Below, one piece after another: positions 11,104-22,140 of a stretch of 64,000 nt of DNA (positions are counted from its first letter, which is position 1; each line of letters starts with the position of its first letter). The stretch lies in assembly GCA_013407085.1 (NCBI GenBank), contig JACCGJ010004945.1, positions 37,328-101,327 of the forward strand, in the 5' to 3' direction. The notes below the pieces were generated by a model, which was not told the DNA's origin, searched no databases, and saw nothing but the letters and a program-made list of their open reading frames with translations. Made by a program: the position numbers and the translations under genes. This DNA is from Atriophallophorus winterbourni (Eukaryota; Platyhelminthes; Trematoda; Plagiorchiida; Microphallidae).

Positions 11104-11790
11104 CAGAAACGGAAGCGGAATGTTTTCCATCTACGAAGCATCTGCCGTATCTAGAAAATACCGTGGATGGACAGAAGGACTAATGCTAAGATGCTTTCAA
11201 AAGCTGGTCTAGAGACAGTGCAACCTGCTGTGGCTTGGCCACGTCTAAAGAATGGAAAATGGTCGTATTCCGAAAGATCTACTCTATGGTGCGTTGAAAT
11301 CAGGAACTCGAACATTGGGGAGACTGCGCTCGCGGTACAACGACGTTTACAGAAGAGATATGAAGGCTCTTGGCATTGATTCTATGAGTTTGGGAGAACT
11401 TGCTCTTGACCACTCACGTTGGAGGCATTGTGTAAAGCGTCGTCTGCAAATTGTGGAGGTGCTGATAAGGTTCTTGGAAGCTGAACGCGAATCATGCCAC
11501 CGGCGTGCTTATCGGTGAAAGCGCTGCAAGGGAGATTGTTCCTCTCGAATCGGACTGTTTAATCATTCGAAAAGCTGTGAAATACGAGAAAAATCATGCA
11601 ATTATGATGTACATCCATGGTCGACATCGATCGAAGGAGGAGATCAACAACAGTATGGATGGTAAGAACTGTAACCGAACATCCAGAAACGAGTTGTATA
11701 GCAAGCGATGCATGCAATTGTGAAGTATATCCATGGTCGTTATTTACCGAAGGAGTCCAACAACAACAACAACAACCTAGAAGACAGCAA
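11104..11790 (+). mobile_element. RTE-like LINE, 3' end relic with CAA tail
   Basis: The + strand copy of the reverse transcriptase end: an LRWLGHV-like region near 11230, RIPKDLLYGALKSGTR near 11260-11310, then the C-terminal tail near 11505-11720. Frameshifts split it among frames. It ends in a CAA microsatellite at about 11758-11776, a tail type common for RTE elements, which marks the true 3' end. The Penelope terminal repeat begins directly after. Confidence 0.78.
11758..11776 (+). repeat. (CAA)n tail of the RTE copy
   Basis: About six to seven CAA units in a row at the 3' end of the RTE relic, taken as its simple-repeat tail. Confidence 0.75.
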
Positions 11791-11811
11791 AGTATTTGAA
11801 AATATTCAAGA

Positions 11812-12005
11812 CCGATCGGGAGTCCATAATCATGAAAATAAAGTTTGCAATGAATCGGTTATAGTAAGTTTTTGGTAAAGTTTCGCTTCTGAACACAGAA
11901 GCTTCCTCAGACCAAGGGTGTCGGTACGAACAGTGTTTAGGTTGAAATGGCATTCTCTTGACCAATCCTGAGTTCTCTAAGCTAGACAATGGACACCTAT
12001 ACAAA
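11812..12005 (-). mobile_element. Penelope-like element terminal repeat, copy a
   Basis: A stretch of about 160-190 bases that recurs in the same orientation at 12575-12745 and, more diverged, at 44216-44360. On the - strand it contains a hammerhead-like fold (separate entry). Such repeats with hammerheads are a known trait of Penelope-like elements, and both copies here lie next to Penelope coding pieces. Confidence 0.72.
11880..11913 (-). ncRNA. Hammerhead ribozyme relic in Penelope terminal repeat a
   Basis: On the - strand: CUGAGGA (one change from CUGAUGA), a perfect 7-bp stem II GCUUCUG/CAGAAGC with loop UGUU, then GAAAC. The U-to-G change in the catalytic box should weaken or abolish activity. 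The stem II here shows what copy b looked like before it lost bases. Confidence 0.65.
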
Positions 12006-12068
12006 CAAAACGATGGTCTGTGGTTACTGTAAAGTATTTACTTTTTGGACCATTAAAACTTTGAATTA

Positions 12069-12404
12069 GTGATTGGCTCACCCATTTCTCCAGTGCTCGC
12101 GAATATGTACATGGAGCACTTCAAAGAGATAGCTTTGAGAAACAAAGCGTTAAAACCAAATATACGGTGGCGCTATGTAGACGATACATTCGTCATCATA
12201 AAGCGAAACAGACTGGAAGCATTTCATAGTTATCTCGATAGTTTGAATCCAAAAATCCAAGTCACAAAAGAAACCGAGTCTACGGAAGGGACACTTCCGT
12301 TCTTGGACTGTCTCGCGCAAAAAGACAACGGCAAGATAAGAACAACGGTATATCGTAAGCCTATCGACACGGAGATAATATCTCCTACCCGTGTGGTTCA
12401 ATAA
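12069..12404 (+). pseudogene. Penelope-like reverse transcriptase fragment
   Basis: An open frame of 111 codons with clear Penelope-like reverse transcriptase marks: IGSPISPVLANMYME at the start, RWRYVDDTFVI with the catalytic YVDD in the middle, then LPFLDCLAQK and TTVYRKPIDTE at the end. The part upstream of GSPISP, including the first catalytic aspartate, is absent, so it is a fragment. It reads opposite to the endonuclease piece at 12.8-13.3 kb and lies between two terminal repeats of that opposite orientation, so the element has been rearranged. The family call is strong; whether both pieces came from one insertion is uncertain. Confidence 0.88.
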
Positions 12405-12574
12405 AGTCTGACCTCAAAATGTGTGGTACGCTTTTTCACACTTCATGCAACATTTTTGTGGTCTCCATTGTTCCTAAGCGGTAAATCCTTGACAAAAAAT
12501 GGACGATTGTATTAAAGCAACCCTAGCATGAGAAATTAAATCGACCAAATTAAGGATTTTATTAAAAGTGTCTT

Positions 12575-12745
12575 TTAAGTTTGCAATGAATCGGTTATAG
12601 TAAGTTTTTGGTAACGTTTCGCTTCTGAACACAAGCTTCATCAGACCAAAGGTGTCGGTACGAACAGTGATCAGGTTTAAATGGCATTCTCTTGACCAAT
12701 CCTGAGTTTTCTGAGCTAGACAGGGGAGATCAAGATAATTGATCA
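12575..12745 (-). mobile_element. Penelope-like element terminal repeat, copy b
   Basis: Direct repeat of copy a. It follows the 3' end of the endonuclease frame on the - strand, as expected for the 3' terminal repeat of a Penelope-like element. Confidence 0.72.
12611..12650 (-). ncRNA. Hammerhead ribozyme in Penelope terminal repeat b
   Basis: On the - strand: intact CUGAUGA, stem II GCUU/AAGC with a bulged A before it, intact GAAA, then CGUU. A15.1-C15.2 can pair with G16.2-U16.1 only in trans, because no loop separates them; such minimal stem III is typical of Penelope-type hammerheads, which may act as dimers. Cleavage would fall after GUU. All boxes are intact, so activity is possible. 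Confidence 0.7.
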
Positions 12746-12824
12746 CACCTTCTAATTGCCGTGTTTATCCCTAATTGTTTATTAATTGCACAGGTCAGCG
12801 TCTGCTGACACACTCCTTACGTAA

Positions 12825-13560
12825 TCATGTGCGTTTTGTGTGATGTTCGTTAATCCTTATTCGCTGCAAAACCGAACGCCAGATTGTTGAGATATCCGCC
12901 CCATCCACCTTGTTCACCGCATTCGCCCCAGCCTTTGTTATTTCAACAGCCTCGGCGTGAAGTCTTTCCCTATAAGATTTCACACCCCGTCTTATCACTT
13001 TCACGTTATCAAGATCTACGCTGTGTCCAGTGTCTAGCACGTGTTCAGCTAGGGCCGAATCCCAAATCAGTGATTGATATTCAATAAGATTGCGAGGTCA
13101 CTTTCCCACTCGTTTCCTGTGTTCGTTTACCATAGTGCAGAGTTCTTTAGACGTTTGCCCAATGTAAACACCCGCACAACCCTTGCAGTTGATTTTGTAG
13201 ATGCAGTTCGTCGCACAACCTAAATGAGTCTTATCTTTGAGATGCATTAATACGGAGCAGAGAGTTTTACCTGTTTTTTATGTTACTCTAATACCTGTGC
13301 TATTCAACATTCGACTTATTCCTTCGGAGGCGTTTTGACATACGGCAGAGATACCGTAGCTCACAAAACTTTTTCCGTCTCCGGTTGCGGATGTTTAACT
13401 CTGTTCAATTGGCGCTCTTGGGATAACCATGATTTGCAAGTCGGCGACTGACTTCTTCATAAGCTCGTCTCTTATCTGCATCATCGCTGCAGAGGAGGTT
13501 AACCTTGTAGAATAGCGATTTCGCTATGGACTGAAATACCCTTTTAGGGTGCGCAGATGT
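12825..13560 (-). pseudogene. Penelope-like GIY-YIG endonuclease region
   Basis: Read on the - strand from about 13260 down, the frame gives a Cys-rich knuckle (GCATNCIYKINCKGC) running into VYIGQTSKELC, the GIY-YIG-type nuclease start of Penelope-like elements, then NEHRKRVGK. A TGA stop at about 13101 interrupts it. The frame resumes with ALAEHVLDTGHSVDLD and continues to a stop at 12825. Sequence from 13260 to 13560 looks like a decayed preceding part with further stops. The domain cuts the target DNA during insertion. This copy is inactive because of the stop codons. Confidence 0.85.
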
Positions 13561-13599
13561 GAGATCATATCTTCTGTCAAATATGTAACTTTAAAATAT

Positions 13600-16029
13600 T
13601 AAATTGAAGATCAATAATGATAGAAATCTTTCGCATGGGCTGGTTTTATGGTCCACCGATTAAACCAGTCGAATAAATAATAAAAGTAATAAAACCTACC
13701 TATGAATTTAGCCTAGATTCACCATTTAAGCAGTTTTGTACATCTATGTAACTCTTGATGAGCGAAAATTATTTCGCATATTATTTAGAATTTCCAGTAA
13801 TCGAGATTTGAGGTAAACTCTGGATGCAATCCTGTCCGAAAGTGACAACATTTAATCAACCATTGTGATTTAGGCTATTTGTCTTCAACGACCTACTTGT
13901 AGATGTCAGTAGATAAACTATTTGAAATTATACCAAAATTGATGCACGAGTCAAAAATAGTTTTCTAAATTAAAAGAATTTACCCAATATCTTTAAATAT
14001 CTTTTTCATTCAAGGTAAAATGGCATTTACTGCCTAGGATTGCACTATAAATTATAAGCCCACAACTAACAAAATAATTTCCACTTAGTGTCTTTCTCAT
14101 TTATTTTATCTCAACTTATGCCAAAATGTCTCAATCAGACTCAATTTAATTGTGTTGGTAGATACGAACAGATACTCGTCTTACTTGTTCCAAAAGCAGT
14201 GATATACTTTTCTGTATTTAATATAATGTATAAAATTTAGTAATACCTAGAAAGGTTGAAATCGCATTAAAGTAGAATATTTCGTGCTGTTGTAAATGAT
14301 AATGTTTACACTCGTCTTCTGAGAGGTTCTGCCTTACCGCGATTGCCTAGTTTCATATTTGAACTTGTTCCCACGAAATAATCCTTATCAATATCCTGCC
14401 TGACCGGTTTCAAACATATTACAATATCTTGCTTATCCTCAATCCATCACCATTGAAATGGGCAGAATAAAGGCAACGAATTACGTCAAAACATTATTTT
14501 CGAAAGTTTGGCATTCTGTAGAGTTGGTGGAATTATATTCTGCATCAATGATGAGTAGTTATCACGAGCTTTTGTATGATATACAGAACATTACCCATTG
14601 GGTACAATACAAGGGACCTTAAGCGCCGTATGCGGCGAATTGCTTGTCGTTCGATCGCATCTGACGTTGTCCATCCGAAGATGTTGTTGCTCGAACCGTT
14701 TACATGGAATACTTCCCGAGTTATTACCGGTTTGCGATCTTATTTATCGATAGCTTAGAGGCTTCCTACTCTTGTGTTCTGCCATTGTGTGGTGATCTGT
14801 AAATCATCCGTTAGGGAAATAAGAGATTAAAATCCGCCCTCAGAACTTCAGGGTGGATAAAACACTTCATATTCACGTAACTTTTATGTTTGACCGGTTT
14901 TATTGAAACTAATTTTTCACCTTTACTCTTCTTCTGAAGTAATTTTAAATGATTGGATTGACTATTAGAGATAACCTGAAAACCTCATGTAGAACAATAA
15001 TCGCGTTTTTACATTCAGATCAAGTATGCATTTCCCAGCTGATAATTATACTGTTATTCTATGAGTCCTTTTGAAGTTAAGGGCAGGTAATTAATATTGC
15101 ACCATCTATATTCGATGAGTATACCTCTCTCCAAAACGGGATTACGGATTGTGATCTGAATTTGATCCAGTTTAGTCAAGTCATTCTAGCACAATGTTTA
15201 ACCGCATATGCATATATATGTTTGCATCGTTTGGTTGGGTAAACATAAAAATAATATCTTCAAGCTTTGAATTTGAACCGAAAAGCGCTAGAACATATGG
15301 TTAAACGACATTACTTTTTTCACTTGTAAACAGTGACACGTGAATTAACGTTCTATTGCGCATAGCTCCCACGCCTTACCGTCCTGTCGGTTTCATTCTA
15401 CATTCGCTCATCAGATTGATGTAGGAAAATTAATCCTGGCTAGCTTTAAAGCCCGGTAAAATCATAAGCACTACTTGACCTTGAATCCACCGCCAAATAT
15501 GATTCGTTTATCGAACAACAATGTATGACTACATGAACAAAAATTTACTCTTAGCCATGCAACAAAAATTTTTTGTGAATAATGAAACGTGATAAATGAA
15601 ACATTTTTCATCACCACATTTATAATCATATCAAAATCATATCAAAATTTTGAGCTGTTTGTACCATTTGTAGCAGCAAAATAAGTATCAGCCAACATTT
15701 TCCCGGTGGTTTGTTACGTCACGCATGCCTATTGTACAGTCTTCCTGTGATAAGGGCAAAGGTTCCGAAATCTGTAATGGTTTTTGACAGTGAAAGGTTT
15801 AGGAGAAGCAAGTACATTCTTCTTTTATAGGTGTTTTAAAACTTGACTCACAATTTTTCTGCAATTTCTTCATTGGGTCTCTTCATCGCCAATTTTTCTT
15901 AGCTGCCTGTGATTGTCAAACAACCGAAACCCGAAACCGGGCTGGGCATAAGGCTATGAGGAACTGCACACATCTCATTCTATGATCTGGAATCAATTGG
16001 TTATTTTCTTTTCAATTTACCTCGTGCCT
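13600..16029. other. Intergenic, no feature recognised
   Basis: About 2.4 kb of AT-rich sequence without a supported gene. Short open frames near 14.6 kb have no family resemblance. Confidence 0.5.
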
Positions 16030-16285
16030 AAAACAGTTGCGCTTTTATGCCACTGTTGGATAAGTTTGTCACGACCAGCGTGTTCAACCTCATGTACCCT
16101 ATCACATGTAGATGGGGTTAAACCCATGATCATCAACAGGAATACGGATTCGCATGTATTTTCATCACACACACACACCACGATAGGTTTCGCGCTGTTT
16201 ACACTAATCAGGTAGGGACTATATGATCACAGTCGCATATTTTGAAAAAGTGGAAGGTTTGCGCTTGTTTGCCACTGATGGATCA
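16030..16285 (-). mobile_element. Family A hammerhead repeat, just over one unit
   Basis: The unit runs from one GCGCTT..GCCACTG block to the next. On the - strand near 16178-16219 the ribozyme reads CUGAUUA, stem II GUGU/GCGC with wobble pairs, intact GAAA and AUC before GUGG. One box base is changed, so activity is unlikely. Confidence 0.75.
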
Positions 16286-16949
16286 GGTGTCCGTTATTCA
16301 TCATAATCTATAAACATTGAGCTTTTATATAAATCAATTCGAATTTAGATTGTTTCATGGACAAACACTTTTGCTGTATAACAACTGGATTTTCGGTTGG
16401 AAAAAAAACATTAATTTATTTTCGGCCACATTGAATTTGTTTCTCAGTTTTCAATGATTTCCCGTTTCTTTCCCATCCAATTATGTTTAGCCACGTTCGG
16501 ACTTGGACTCTCGTCCCGGTAGCCGAAAATTGTGCGGCAGTCACATCCGCCAAGTTAGCAAGAGACGCGCGGATGCGTGTGTTGGGCTGCATGCCGTCAA
16601 ATCAGGTCTACGCGTTTGTGATTTATTTCTCCTGTGAACATGTAAATCCTGTTGTTTCCTACCTTCCAACTACCGCCGCTTGCCAGTTGATGCTACATTA
16701 ACGAATGGTTTTTGTTCACGTTGCAAAACGAGATTAAAGCAAGTCGGGGAATGTCATAATGTAGGTTGTAGGTGAAAAGCATGTATGTGTTGGAGCTGTG
16801 TTAGCCATCTATTTGAAGCATTGCTAAAAAGCTAAGTGGAATTGATGAATCGTGTGTCTTTCAGCAATCAGTTGAAATGGGTTGCATATCCTGTGAGCTC
16901 CCGTTAATTTAAGATTAATTCATAAAACATTACAGGAGAGCACTCAATC

Positions 16950-17005
16950 AAGTTTAATTAAATATAATTAATTAATTAATAACTAATATTAATTATAATT
17001 AATGT
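16950..17005. repeat. AATT-rich low-complexity tract
   Basis: Runs of AATTAATTAATTAAT and close variants with little G or C. No function is inferred. Confidence 0.7.
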
Positions 17006-17278
17006 GATGTATAAGTTTAAAATTTAGTTTACAAATGTGGTTCAAGCTACAAGATATCCATGCTTTGTGATTGCATAATGACCTACTAGAAGTGTTTGTC
17101 TTCTCTGGGAAATGGACAATCAAGAAGACTAAGAAGCGGTCACGATACCTACGCCAGTGAATCTGTTTATCATCGCATGACTGCAGTTGTCCACATTTTC
17201 AAAGGCAGAAAACGCATTAATTTGTGGAAATATTCAATACGCAATTGATATGCCCCGGTTGTTGGTTATTGTGGTGGT

Positions 17279-17502
17279 ATGCAACTGATGAATGAAAATT
17301 TAGAAAGTCTCACAATCATTTATGATAAAACGATTAATCACAGTAAGATGTTTACACCTTTCGCACATGCATCAAGTGGCGTGAGTTTCGCTAAGCCTCA
17401 TAAAAAACCGGAAAATCGATATAATATAGATTCGAATGGATTTCCGACACCGAGAATAGTTGGTTCGGATCGTTATGTAATTTCTACTTTACCCTTGCCC
17501 TT
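17279..17502 (+). CDS. Candidate lone exon, possibly haem peroxidase-like
   Basis: An open frame that reaches an excellent donor, CAA|GTAAGT, at 17502/17503. It encodes a segment with HASSGVS, then SNGFPTPRIVG and STLPLPLQ. The order of GVS, a Pro-Arg stretch, NG.P.PR.V and PLP recalls the region of animal haem peroxidases before the WGQF.DHD motif. I did not find that following motif in the next few kilobases on this strand, nor a preceding exon. It could instead be a chance open frame. A possible acceptor lies at about 17312 (ATTTAG). I would treat it as a hypothesis only. Confidence 0.22.
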
Positions 17503-17759
17503 ACAAGTAAGTTTTGGAGAGGCTCCTTTCGAAAACTCTTCGTGGAGCAAAGTGTATGTTTCTTCCGGGAACTTTGTGTAGTCTCAACATAGGGGCATTC
17601 ATGAGATCGCTGCCTCCATTACCATTATTCCTGTTGGGTATGATAGGAGTGATGAATACAAAAAAATGCGCTGAAATAACTAAAAATTGCTGGAAAAGTA
17701 GCTTATCTTTTTCACGCCCAGGAGCAGATTTCTCGTAGTGGCCTCCACGTATGTCGAGC

Positions 17760-20700
17760 TTGAGATCCATGCATCGAATATTATGGTTTTAGGTATGGAG
17801 AAGACAATCAACCAGAGCTAAATGACGTTCATCGCATCAGCTACCTCGGCAGCTTTATGAAAAACAAACTTGAAACCTATACATGTTGGAACTTCCTAGA
17901 CTTTGACTAGCTCACTAAAGTGAACATATGCGACAAGTTGATCAACCTTGTGCTCGTCTAAGCATAGCAATCGGGAAATTTGAAAGTGACGATCGTCAAA
18001 CAGCATCAAACTTTCTGGAATGGGAACCACACATTACTGCTTACTATTCGCTGCCGATAACCTTAGAAAATGGAATGTTATGACAACTAACGGAGCAGTT
18101 TTCCTTTCAAATCTTACCAATTCACCGACTCTCTATACTCCGAAAATCGATAAAGCACAGGCAAGACAGATTTCACTGAATAATAGACTCTGAAAAAACT
18201 TGGCACCACAAATTCGATCGAATGACCTGCTCGGTTATTAATAAGGTGTGCAAAAATTTCAAATGCAATTAAAGGGTATATATGATTTTTGTTGCATACG
18301 TTATTAACAAATTAACCAAATTCTACTGGAACTTTAAGCTATTGTGACAATGGTATGCACTTCTCAAATTAAAAAGTAACGATCTTAAATGTTGAGCAAT
18401 TAATATGATCATGCGAGAATTTAAATAATTGGTTAATCGGGTTAATCCGGGTTGGCCCAATTCGAAAATTAAATTCCAGATTTCTTTTTCTTCTTTCAAC
18501 CTAAATTATCATTCCACTTTCCTTGACAAAATCAATTTTATCGATCTTTGCTACTACAAAAGAGAGATACCACCGTTTGAGACGAAAATTATTTCCTCGT
18601 CTCGATCGATCGAACCGTTTGATATCACTGATGCACAACTACAAGTTTGTAAGATGGCGTGGCCTCCTGTCAATGCTAGATTTTCCGGGTCAACCCGAGT
18701 TGTAATGGGAAAATCGAGACTATTGTCAAACACGCAATGCTTCGAAATTAGACATGGCGAATCATCCGCCTTGCTGCAACGCGAAAATCCCTGAGTACGC
18801 TATCCACTAGTTGAAGAAAGACGCGTCAAGATTTTTCGGAGTGGTTTTTAAACTCTGGATTTCTCGAAACGGTGCGCGCGTGATGCTGGCCGAGTGGATG
18901 AATTACGGATTGATAAACATACATTCAAATTTCCACGAGCAACGCACGGCCTCGAGAGTGAAATTAGTTTGACAGTTGTTCGTTCTGGCAGTGATGAGCT
19001 GCCTGATGTGTGGAGATACGTGTGATATTCCCGGTGTCCTCTGAGTCGAGTGAATCCGTGTGTTGTGTGGTGTTGTATGGGAGGTTGCAAGGGGGTAAAC
19101 AACTGGCGTTCTCTGGGAAATGTCCATTTATCTTCGCTCTGTGAAGATGAAACTTTCGCAACCTCGGAATACATGCAGCTCGGAATTAATAGTGATAAAT
19201 TACTGCCTTATAAAGGAAAAAATTCAAAAGTTTTTATACAGTTCAAATACCTTTCATTTTCATTTAGATTCGAGTTTAGTATTAGTGCATGACTCATTTA
19301 GTGTATCATAATTTTAGATAGTCAAATTAAAACCAGTATAGTTCCCATACTTATGCTTGGATTAGGTTATTTTGCTTCGTAATTCCGTGTTTACGAATGT
19401 ATCCTGACAACTGTGCTTCAAATCCTTGTCAACTATACAGTCATGATAAACCTGATACTATCGCAGATCCCGGATTTTGTTAAACAACAAAATGTTTGAC
19501 TGCACACACAGATCGAATTTAAACAAATGTTGGTATGGCCTTAGCGGCTCGACAACATGCACATGGTGTGTATGTAAATGGAGTGCAACTTGTGCAAAAT
19601 AACCCTTGCCTGTCTCGCGCCGTTTACCCTCATCGTGGATGAATCTTAGGATTAGGATACGCCTGCTATGAATTTGTGGTGTGAACGCTAAACGCACTCT
19701 AAATTTTTAATGACACATAATACACAGGCAAACGCGGTGAAGGACACATGCTTGAATGATTTGCACTCAACGATCTGCAGATAGTAACCTCGGTTACAAT
19801 AAGCATCGGATTGCTTTGCAAGAGTTGAACCGGATCCTTCGTTCTTTTTACACATCAGTAACTTTCAAACATGTGGATCCGAGAGACTGCGTCTTCCAGA
19901 CTCTCTCGTGTCGATTTCGCGTGAGCGGTCATGACATGGTACCGCTTGGAAACGCGAGTAAATGATTGGTTTCACGACACGTGAGAAGTAGAATCAAAGA
20001 GGACTGGGATCGTTACACTCGTCCTTTAAATAATGCTTCACACGTATAAGTAAAACGTAATCTGCTTGTCATCAAATCAGTTTAATCTCAGGTAAAAAAA
20101 TCAAAAACAAATGACCAAATAATCTAATGTTTGTCCTCAGAACAATATAATAGAGATCAATATTATAATAAATTGAGCAATTGCGGAAAAAATGTAAAAA
20201 AACGACTTAATTCACTTCCACGGTGCAAACAAAACATGTCTTTTACTTTTACATGCATAATTAGGTTAACAATATCCAGGGTCTAATTTTCAACTTCATA
20301 TTAAAATTAAACGCTACGATTTTTACAGCATTACAGAAAGAAAGTATCGTCGATTGAATTATAAATCATGACAAAAACCTGAATGATACATATAGTTTTT
20401 TATCGCCACAGCTCTTAAAATCGGAATACAATCATTACTTCCCCTACCCTTTTGTAGTCCTTCCTATTGTTTGCAGTCCGTTGAATCCCTGATAGCGGTT
20501 AATCAACAATAACGTAAATTGATGTCCCCTGTGAAGCATTCAAAGGTCAAGTCATCCAAGGTGTTTCCAAGGGAATGTATTTCGACCCGCGGCTTATGAA
20601 TGATTGCGTGTGCAGGATTTCCTTTTGAAACTGTTGACTTGGTAACCCGGACGCTGTTGCAACCGGGTTAGCCAACAACTGTCATGGTAATAGACCGTGT

Positions 20701-21344
20701 CAGAGAATCCTTTGTATTATTTAGCTACACGTTGAAGCGTAGTGCACAGCTAGGTAGCTGACTATCAATGAACACCTTTTGTGCTCCTTCCGTGTTGATT
20801 TGGACATCTTCTATGGTTACGTTGGAAATTGAAGACATTTCCTCGATTTTTCATGCACCGTAACTCATGTAAAACACAGCATATTATCAGTTTATTTTGT
20901 TCAAAATTAAATAATAACGTCGGCACCGTGAAAGTTAAACATTTAATCAGATTCAATTATACGCTCGACCCAGGTTCGCGATCTGAATTCGTATTTATTA
21001 TTAGCGACATCACTTTCAATAATGACGCCAATTATTGAAAAGAATTTATGGTGATGTGTGAGAAGCAATGGAAAACAAGGAAACACAAATATCGTTTTCT
21101 CGTCAACTACAATTTTTTTTACAAATTAAACCGCTGTAATAAACGCCTTGATTAACAAATGACCGAAATAAGAAGGTTGGAACACATTCGAGTATTGTTT
21201 GCTTAATATGTTGCGAATCGGTTGGATAGAATTTGATATTTCAGCGTGTTTAAGATTTTTGGGTTGGAATGCCTGTCGTGCGAAGCTGGGTTCATAAGTT
21301 TCAACTTTTTCTATCACTCTGCTTTTGTTTAAAGTCAACTTGAA
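17760..21344. other. Intergenic, no feature recognised
   Basis: No supported gene. An open frame of 121 codons at 18429-18794 and overlapping frames at 18.9-19.3 kb lack splice context or family features. Confidence 0.45.
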
Positions 21345-21348
21345 CCTA

Positions 21349-21460
21349 AAAGCTCATTTGCATGCATCTCCATCACACACACACAAACCACAACGGTTTC
21401 GTGCTGTTTGCACTCATCAGGTAGGGACTGTAGGATCGTGAACGGCATGCGCTTGAACCT
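21349..21460 (-). mobile_element. Family A hammerhead repeat, partial unit
   Basis: Half a unit, from AAAAGCTCATTTGCATGC through the CA-rich part and the ribozyme to GGCATGCGCTTGAA. It keeps the best-preserved family A ribozyme of the window (next entry). Confidence 0.8.
21388..21424 (-). ncRNA. Hammerhead ribozyme with intact core (family A)
   Basis: On the - strand: CUAC, then CUGAUGA, stem II GUGC/GCAC with loop AAACA, GAAA, a minimal stem III, GUU, then GUGG. Stem I pairs CUAC with GUGG (one G-U). All conserved core bases of the type I hammerhead are present; predicted cleavage is after GUU, between 21392 and 21391. Of the family A copies here it is the only one in which I see no core change. 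Confidence 0.78.
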
Positions 21461-22047
21461 GTTGACAATTTTACAAACTTTCAGTCGAATTTATAGTGGA
21501 TAACTCGTTTGTGAGCTACATCATCCATACAGCTATTTGGCACTGGGGATCAATGACCAAATCTGCTGGCTCGATGATTGCTAAACAACAACAACCAGCA
21601 CTGGACGGTATCCCATGACAAATTATTTAGATTAATGTGATATAATCGTTTTACGTTTCCATTTAGTGCTCATTCATATTGCTTGTCGATACAAATGAAT
21701 ATTCATACAGATAGTTCACACGTCATCAAATTCAGATCAAAGCACGAATCACTAAGGATTCGCATAAGCTAATGACATGTTTACAGCCGCATTGCTACAG
21801 CGGTAAGTTTTACCTTGTCAAACAGCTGCGGCTTCTAGCACCCTCTCCAAACGCTCCAACCATATTGCTTGTTCTAATCCTTGTTAATGAAACCCGAGAT
21901 TATGGACAGCTGTACGGGACCAAGTGCCGGATAATGGAGAAATGATATGGTTTTCTATCTCTAATTAATAGCAGTTTATTATTGTTAATTTTCCTTAATT
22001 TCAACGAAATCGTTTGTTTGAAAATCGGGTAATTACTCTATTAATCT

Positions 22048-22140
22048 TTTGTGGTGCTCACATCCCCACCCCTTAAACACCACTACCGGTTTCTGGCTGT
22101 TTGCCGTCATCAGGTGGAGACAGTAAGATCAGATCGTTTT
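22048..22140 (-). mobile_element. Family B hammerhead repeat
   Basis: Family B copy with the tail GTGGTGCTCACATCCCC on the + strand and the ribozyme on the - strand, followed by the CTGATCTTACTGTC block. The 5' end past the CTGATC block is missing. Confidence 0.8.
22080..22117 (-). ncRNA. Hammerhead ribozyme with intact boxes (family B)
   Basis: On the - strand: CCAC, intact CUGAUGA, stem II with GGC/GCC plus a C-A mismatch next to the core and loop AAACA, intact GAAA, CCGGUA, then GUGG. Stem I pairs CCAC with GUGG perfectly and stem III can form ACC/GGU. Predicted cleavage is after GUA. The C-A mismatch is shared by most B copies, so it is a family trait and not private decay. Confidence 0.72.

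Noticed and set aside
17820..17950. SYLGSF-like stretch resembling the YLGS motif of LINE reverse transcriptases
   Set aside because: Only a few residues fit and neither flank continues the match.
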